From NCBI GenBank assembly GCA_021847685.1, contig JAJZQE010000004.1, forward strand, positions 1 to 16,649: a DNA stretch of 16,649 nucleotides. Direction: 5' to 3'. Positions within the stretch are counted from its first letter, which is position 1; each line of letters opens with the position of its first letter. This DNA is from a bacterium (GTDB lineage: Bacteria > Patescibacteriota > Saccharimonadia > Saccharimonadales > Saccharimonadaceae). Below the pieces are notes generated by a model. That model was not told where the DNA came from. It saw only the letters and a list, made by a program, of their open reading frames with translations, and searched no databases. Shown in pieces: positions 13,097 to 16,649 of this stretch. A program made the position numbers and the translations under genes.

Positions 13097-14290
13097 ATGA
13101 CAGCAGAATCATTAATCCTAGTAGTTAACCCGGGTAGTTCAAGCCGCAAATATGCCTTGTATGCCGATGGCCACAAACGCGCCAGTATTAATTTTGAATT
13201 TGTCGACAACAAAATCGTCTCGGTGGTCGATCACGACGGCAAAAAGTACACCAAAACTCATCAGGACGCCAATCTTGACGACGTATCGAGCTATATTTTG
13301 CCGCTCTTTCGTGAATATGACGTCATTGCTAATACCGAGCAGTTAAGGGGCGTGGGTGTGCGTGTAGTGGCGCCCAGCAGCCATTTTATTCAAGATGAGT
13401 TGGTGACAGACGGAATTATTGCGGAACTTGAAGCCGTCCAGCCAAAAGCACCGCTACACGTTACGTCGGTGCTTACCGAAATCAAGCATTTACAGGAATA
13501 TTTTAGCGGCACGCCTGTTATTGCCATTTCTGATAGCGCCTTTCATGCCACCAAGCCTGATTGGGCCCGATATTATGGTTTTGACATTGATTTAGCTAAA
13601 AAAACCGACATTTTACGCTATGGTTACCATGGTGTGTCGGCTGGTTCAATCGTCAGGATTATGTCCGAGCGTCAAATCCTATCGCCAAAAACAATTATCT
13701 GTCATCTTGGCAGTGGCAGCAGTGTCACAGCGGTTGCAGGTGGTAAAAGTGTTGACAATAGCATGGGCTATACGCCGTTAGAAGGTGTCGTGATGGCGAC
13801 GCGTACTGGTGATATTGACGTTTCGGCCGCTCTTGCGATCAAGCGAGAGCTTAATTTATCGGACGAAGAGCTCGAAGAGTATCTTAATAAAAAAAGTGGC
13901 TTATCTGGTGTCAGCGGCAGCTCAAACGATATTCGCCAACTGCTTGCAAGTGAAGATAAGGGTGATCAGCGCGCTAAATTGGCGCTAGATTTGTTTGTTT
14001 ATCGTATTAGGCAGACGATTGCACAGATGGCAGCCAGTCTAGGTGGCGTTGATAGTATTGTCTTTACGGCCACAGTCGGTGAGCGCTCAGCGATTATCCG
14101 TAGCCGCATTTTAAATGGCTTAAGCTTTCTGGGCTTTAACTACGATCAACGGTTAAACGAAAATACCTATGAGCCGACCGAGCCAGTCAACTTGGCGATA
14201 GGTGGCAGCAAGCCAGTCTGGGTTATTTCGACCGATGAGGCCGCTGAAATTGCTCATCGAGCTGGCGAATATATTAAATCGCTTAAATAA
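13097..14290 (+). CDS. ackA: Acetate kinase (divergent)
   Basis: Interconverts acetyl phosphate + ADP and acetate + ATP, giving substrate-level ATP in a fermenter. 397 residues, the normal length. By eye against the Methanosarcina enzyme, the substrate and phosphoryl-transfer residues are kept: N11 and the SSS of NPGSSSRKY (11-19), R89, H121, D146 (SDSAFH), H178 (RYGYHG), R236 (TRTGDID) and E381 (STDEAAE). VDNSMGYTPLEG and GLSGVSGSSNDIR are also typical. Diverged spots: GVRVVAPS for GHRVVHGG, HLGSGSS for HLGNGAS, and TVGER (326-330) for the nucleotide-loop GIGEN. Strong ribosome-binding region (GAGGATAAGG) before ATG. It sits between grpE and dnaK, an odd place; its mRNA may end at the hairpin formed by the dnaK CIRCE. 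Butyrate or propionate kinase activity is not excluded. Confidence 0.9.
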   Translation: MTAESLILVVNPGSSSRKYALYADGHKRASINFEFVDNKIVSVVDHDGKKYTKTHQDANLDDVSSYILPLFREYDVIANTEQLRGVGVRVVAPSSHFIQDELVTDGIIAELEAVQPKAPLHVTSVLTEIKHLQEYFSGTPVIAISDSAFHATKPDWARYYGFDIDLAKKTDILRYGYHGVSAGSIVRIMSERQILSPKTIICHLGSGSSVTAVAGGKSVDNSMGYTPLEGVVMATRTGDIDVSAALAIKRELNLSDEELEEYLNKKSGLSGVSGSSNDIRQLLASEDKGDQRAKLALDLFVYRIRQTIAQMAASLGGVDSIVFTATVGERSAIIRSRILNGLSFLGFNYDQRLNENTYEPTEPVNLAIGGSKPVWVISTDEAAEIAHRAGEYIKSLK

Positions 14291-14312
14291 TCTGACAATT
14301 ATAAAATGTAAA

Positions 14313-14339
14313 TTAGCACTCTTGACATTAGAGTGCTAA
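14313..14339. promoter_or_regulatory. Perfect CIRCE operator of dnaK
   Basis: TTAGCACTC-N9-GAGTGCTAA, identical to consensus. Its spacer contains TTGACA, the dnaK -35 box. The repeat extends to 12-bp arms (14310-14321, 14331-14342) and, as RNA, could also form a hairpin at the end of the ackA transcript. Confidence 0.97.
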
Positions 14340-14351
14340 TTTATTTATAAT
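14322..14351 (+). promoter_or_regulatory. dnaK promoter
   Basis: Consensus TTGACA (14322-14327) and TATAAT (14346-14351), 18 nt apart. Predicted start near 14358, so the leader before ATG 14436 is about 78 nt. Confidence 0.85.
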
Positions 14352-14359
14352 CTTAGATA

Positions 14360-14386
14360 TTGGCAATCTATCTAGTAGAGTGCTAA
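14360..14386. promoter_or_regulatory. Second, imperfect CIRCE in the dnaK leader
   Basis: TTGGCAATC-N9-GAGTGCTAA. The right arm is perfect and the spacer is exactly 9 nt; the left arm has two changes, one of which (A to G at position 3) also occurs in the hrcA CIRCE. It covers the predicted dnaK transcription start and first leader bases. Confidence 0.75.
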
Positions 14387-14435
14387 AATTAATAAAGGCT
14401 AGTAGAAATTATTAGACGAATAGGAGAAGCGATAA

Positions 14436-16316
14436 ATGGGTAAAATTATTGGAATCGACCTCGGTACAACCAACAGCGCCGTTGCATATATGGTAGCCGG
14501 CAAGCCAGAGGTTATTGCTAATGCCGAAGGTAACCGAACGACACCAAGCGTGGTGGCGATTAACAAAAAAGGCGAGCGTTTGGTTGGCCAAGTGGCGCAA
14601 CGACAGCGGGTGACCAACGCTAATAACACGATTTATGGTGTTAAGCGTCTAATCGGTCGTAGCTTTAGTGACAAAGAAGTCCAGACCGATCACGACATTA
14701 TGCCATATGAGATCGTTAAAAAAGGCGACGGCGTGGCTGTTAAAATGGGTGACACCGACTACTCTCCAGAGGAAGTTTCAGCCATGATTCTATCCAAACT
14801 AAAGGCTGATGCTGAAGCATTTTTGGGTGAAAAAGTTACTGAAGCTGTTATTACGGTGCCAGCTTACTTTAACGACTCCCAGCGCCAAGCTACCAAAGAC
14901 GCTGGTAAGATTGCGGGCCTTGAGGTTAAGCGCATTATTAACGAGCCAACCGCAGCCGCTCTAGCCTATGGTCTGGACAGCAAAAAAGACGAAAAAATTG
15001 TTGTCTTTGACCTTGGTGGTGGTACTTTTGACGTTTCCGTACTAGAACTTGGTGATGGTGTTTTTGAAGTCAAGTCGACCAACGGCGATACTCACCTAGG
15101 TGGTGAAGACTTTGATAACCGCATTGTGAACCACTTCCTCGACGTCTTTAAGGACAACGAAGGCATAGACTTGCGTAGCGACAAAGCCGCCATGCAACGC
15201 CTCAAGGATGAAGCGGAAAAGGCTAAAAAAGAGCTTTCCTCAACTAACGAGACTGAAATTAACCTGCCATTTTTGACCGCTGATGCCGATGGTCCAAAAC
15301 ACTTTGAATACAAACTAACCCGTTCAAAGCTTGAAGAACTAGTTAAAGACCTAATTGACCGCCTAGCTGGCCCAGTCGAAAAGGCCCTGAAGGACGCAGG
15401 TTTGAAGGCAAACGAAATCGACGAGGTTGTTCTAGTCGGTGGTATGACTCGTATGCCAATTGTGGTTGAAAAGGTTAAATCTATTTTCGGTAAAGATCCG
15501 TTGAAGGGTGTTAACCCTGACGAAGTCGTGGCAATTGGTGCTGCAATTCAAGGTGGTGTGCTGCAGGGTGATGTCAAAGACGTATTATTGCTTGACGTCA
15601 CGCCACTGTCGCTTGGTATCGAAACAATGGGTGGCGTGGCTACAAAACTGATTGAACGCAACACGACTGTTCCGACCTCCAAGTCTGAAACGTTTAGTAC
15701 AGCCGCTGATAATCAGCCCCAGGTTGAAATTCACGTTACCCAAGGTGAGCGCGAGCTAGCCGCCGACAATAAATCGCTTGGTCGCTTTACGCTTGATGGT
15801 ATTGCGCCGGCGCCACGTGGTGTGCCTCAAATCGAAGTTACCTTTAATATTGACGCCAACGGTATCTTAAACGTTACGGCGCGTGACAAGGGTACAGGCA
15901 AAGAGCAGAGTATTACAATCTCCAATAGTGGCAATCTGTCAAAGGAGGATATTGAAAAAGCCGCCAAAGACGCTGAAACTCATGCCGAAGAGGACAAGAA
16001 GAAGCGCGAAGCTATCGATGCTCGCAATGGTCTTGAGAGTGCCATCTATCAGGCTGAAAAAATGCCCGACGAGTACAAGGACAAAATTAGCGATGACGAC
16101 AAAAAAGTCATTACCGACGCGGTCGAAGAAGCCAAAAAGCACAAAGATAGCGATGATAAGGCCGAGCTTGAGTCAGCCCTGAAGGCTTTAAACGACGCCA
16201 TCATGCCAATCGGCGCTAAAATGTACGAATCGGCCTCTAAAGAAGAGCCTGCCACCTCTGATGAAAAGAAGAGTGACGAGCCAGTTGAAGGCGAAGTCGT
16301 TGACGATAAAAAGTAG
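14436..16316 (+). CDS. dnaK: Chaperone DnaK (Hsp70)
   Basis: ATP-driven chaperone for unfolded proteins and, through HrcA folding, part of heat-shock control. 626 residues: ATPase domain opening [17 protein letters not shown], with [47 protein letters not shown] and VGGMTRMP; linker [19 protein letters not shown]; substrate domain with the [15 protein letters not shown] strand and [14 protein letters not shown]; helical lid; and an acidic C-terminus EGEVVDDKK in place of EEVD. The segment around [17 protein letters not shown] through DGVAVKMG is full length as in Gram-negative DnaK; Firmicutes and Actinobacteria lack about 23 residues here. AGGAG is 9 nt before ATG. It is transcribed from its own dual-CIRCE promoter, with a terminator after it. 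dnaJ does not follow. Confidence 0.98.
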   Translation: MGKIIGIDLGTTNSAVAYMVAGKPEVIANAEGNRTTPSVVAINKKGERLVGQVAQRQRVTNANNTIYGVKRLIGRSFSDKEVQTDHDIMPYEIVKKGDGVAVKMGDTDYSPEEVSAMILSKLKADAEAFLGEKVTEAVITVPAYFNDSQRQATKDAGKIAGLEVKRIINEPTAAALAYGLDSKKDEKIVVFDLGGGTFDVSVLELGDGVFEVKSTNGDTHLGGEDFDNRIVNHFLDVFKDNEGIDLRSDKAAMQRLKDEAEKAKKELSSTNETEINLPFLTADADGPKHFEYKLTRSKLEELVKDLIDRLAGPVEKALKDAGLKANEIDEVVLVGGMTRMPIVVEKVKSIFGKDPLKGVNPDEVVAIGAAIQGGVLQGDVKDVLLLDVTPLSLGIETMGGVATKLIERNTTVPTSKSETFSTAADNQPQVEIHVTQGERELAADNKSLGRFTLDGIAPAPRGVPQIEVTFNIDANGILNVTARDKGTGKEQSITISNSGNLSKEDIEKAAKDAETHAEEDKKKREAIDARNGLESAIYQAEKMPDEYKDKISDDDKKVITDAVEEAKKHKDSDDKAELESALKALNDAIMPIGAKMYESASKEEPATSDEKKSDEPVEGEVVDDKK

Positions 16317-16335
16317 TGATTTTTAGCACATTTTC

Positions 16336-16370
16336 AAAGGGGTCGCGTGTCAAAACGCGGCTCCTTTTCT
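16336..16370 (+). terminator. Intrinsic terminator after dnaK
   Basis: Arms 16336-16348 and 16355-16367 pair over 13 positions (two G-U wobbles) with a 6-nt loop, followed by a T-rich tail (TTTTCTTTTC). Confidence 0.88.
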
Positions 16371-16398
16371 TTTCAGTCGGTCCTAAACGCGGTATAAT
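16370..16398 (+). promoter_or_regulatory. Predicted promoter of the YmgE-type gene
   Basis: TTTTCA (16370-16375) and TATAAT (16393-16398), 17 nt apart, right after the dnaK terminator. Leader about 30 nt. Confidence 0.5.
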
Positions 16399-16433
16399 TG
16401 TAAGTGCAATATAACCAAAGGAGGAGGAACATT

Positions 16434-16649
16434 ATGGGAATCATCGGTTGGATAATATTAGGCGGAATCGCCGGCTGGATTGCATCAATCATTGCCGGAA
16501 ACAATGCACAGCAAGGTTTGCTCGGCAATATTGTCGTCGGCGTTATCGGGGGGCTACTGGGCGGATTTGTACTGGGTCTGTTCGGTGTGGATGGCGTCAC
16601 AGGATTCAATCTTTGGAGCCTCTTTGTCGCCCTTATTGGCGCAGTCATC
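16434..16649 (+). CDS. GlsB/YeaQ/YmgE-family stress-response membrane protein, 3' end outside window
   Basis: The frame is open from ATG 16434 to the last base (72 residues seen, of a usual 80-90). It opens MGIIGWIILGGIAGWIASII and continues with glycine-rich hydrophobic segments (about 4-21, 29-49 and a third beginning near 60). This G-x-x-x-G-rich three-helix pattern is that of the transglycosylase-associated/GlsB-YeaQ-YmgE family, linked in other bacteria to general or envelope stress; the molecular role is not known. A very strong ribosome-binding site (AAAGGAGGAGG) precedes the ATG. It has its own promoter. The stop and any following gene are beyond the window. Confidence 0.88.
   Translation, partial: MGIIGWIILGGIAGWIASIIAGNNAQQGLLGNIVVGVIGGLLGGFVLGLFGVDGVTGFNLWSLFVALIGAVI

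Noticed and set aside
16373..16648. 91-codon frame on the minus strand at the right edge
   Set aside because: Antisense to the YmgE-type gene, whose protein pattern, promoter and ribosome-binding site are convincing.
1..16649. CRISPR, insertion sequence, prophage, toxin-antitoxin or restriction system
   Set aside because: No regular repeat array, transposase, terminal inverted repeats, or defence-type protein was seen on either strand.
1..16649. UGA recoding as in Gracilibacteria/Absconditabacteria
   Set aside because: All core proteins read through without in-frame UGA, and UGA ends the gene at 1646.

Overview
The window looks like a chromosomal stretch of a streamlined Patescibacteria/CPR bacterium, most likely a Saccharibacteria (TM7) relative. 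This is judged from protein character, very tight gene packing, many small membrane proteins and short family members (237-aa HrcA, 294-aa TilS). No tool was run. UGA is a normal stop (e.g. 1644-1646) and no in-frame UGA is needed, so the UGA=Gly code of Gracilibacteria/Absconditabacteria is not indicated. I see no mobile element, phage, CRISPR array or restriction/defence system; the window is mainly core housekeeping.

Layout. 1-552: end of a class E/F-type sortase facing a tRNA(CAU), with a shared bidirectional terminator whose stem includes the tRNA CCA end. 674-1199: an orphan four-helix membrane protein and its terminator. 1371-2859: a small DUF6504-like protein overlapping a Y-family DNA polymerase with a beta-clamp motif. 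2892-9259: an apparent same-strand operon, small membrane protein - tilS - ftsH - murJ - lepA (tRNA modification, membrane proteolysis, lipid II flipping, translation). 9240-10454, minus strand: tatA-tatC, with tatC overlapping the end of lepA. 10628-11053: two small proteins, one with an RK (not RR) Tat-like N-terminus. 11050-11673, minus: an atypical adenylate-kinase-like protein. 11774-16316: the heat-shock block hrcA-grpE, then ackA, then dnaK. 16434-end: a GlsB/YeaQ/YmgE membrane protein, cut by the window edge.

The clearest regulatory logic is the HrcA/CIRCE circuit. hrcA has a CIRCE whose spacer holds its own -35 box. dnaK has a perfect CIRCE in the same arrangement plus a second, imperfect CIRCE just downstream of the predicted transcription start. 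Several genes (the small membrane protein before tilS, the adenylate-kinase-like gene, nearly hrcA) begin only 6-9 nt after a TATAAT box, suggesting leaderless or near-leaderless mRNAs. No wholly novel system was found. The best leads are the dual CIRCE at dnaK, the Tat locus with an RK-type candidate substrate and a TatC lacking usual glutamates, the leaderless promoters, and the tRNA/terminator fusion.
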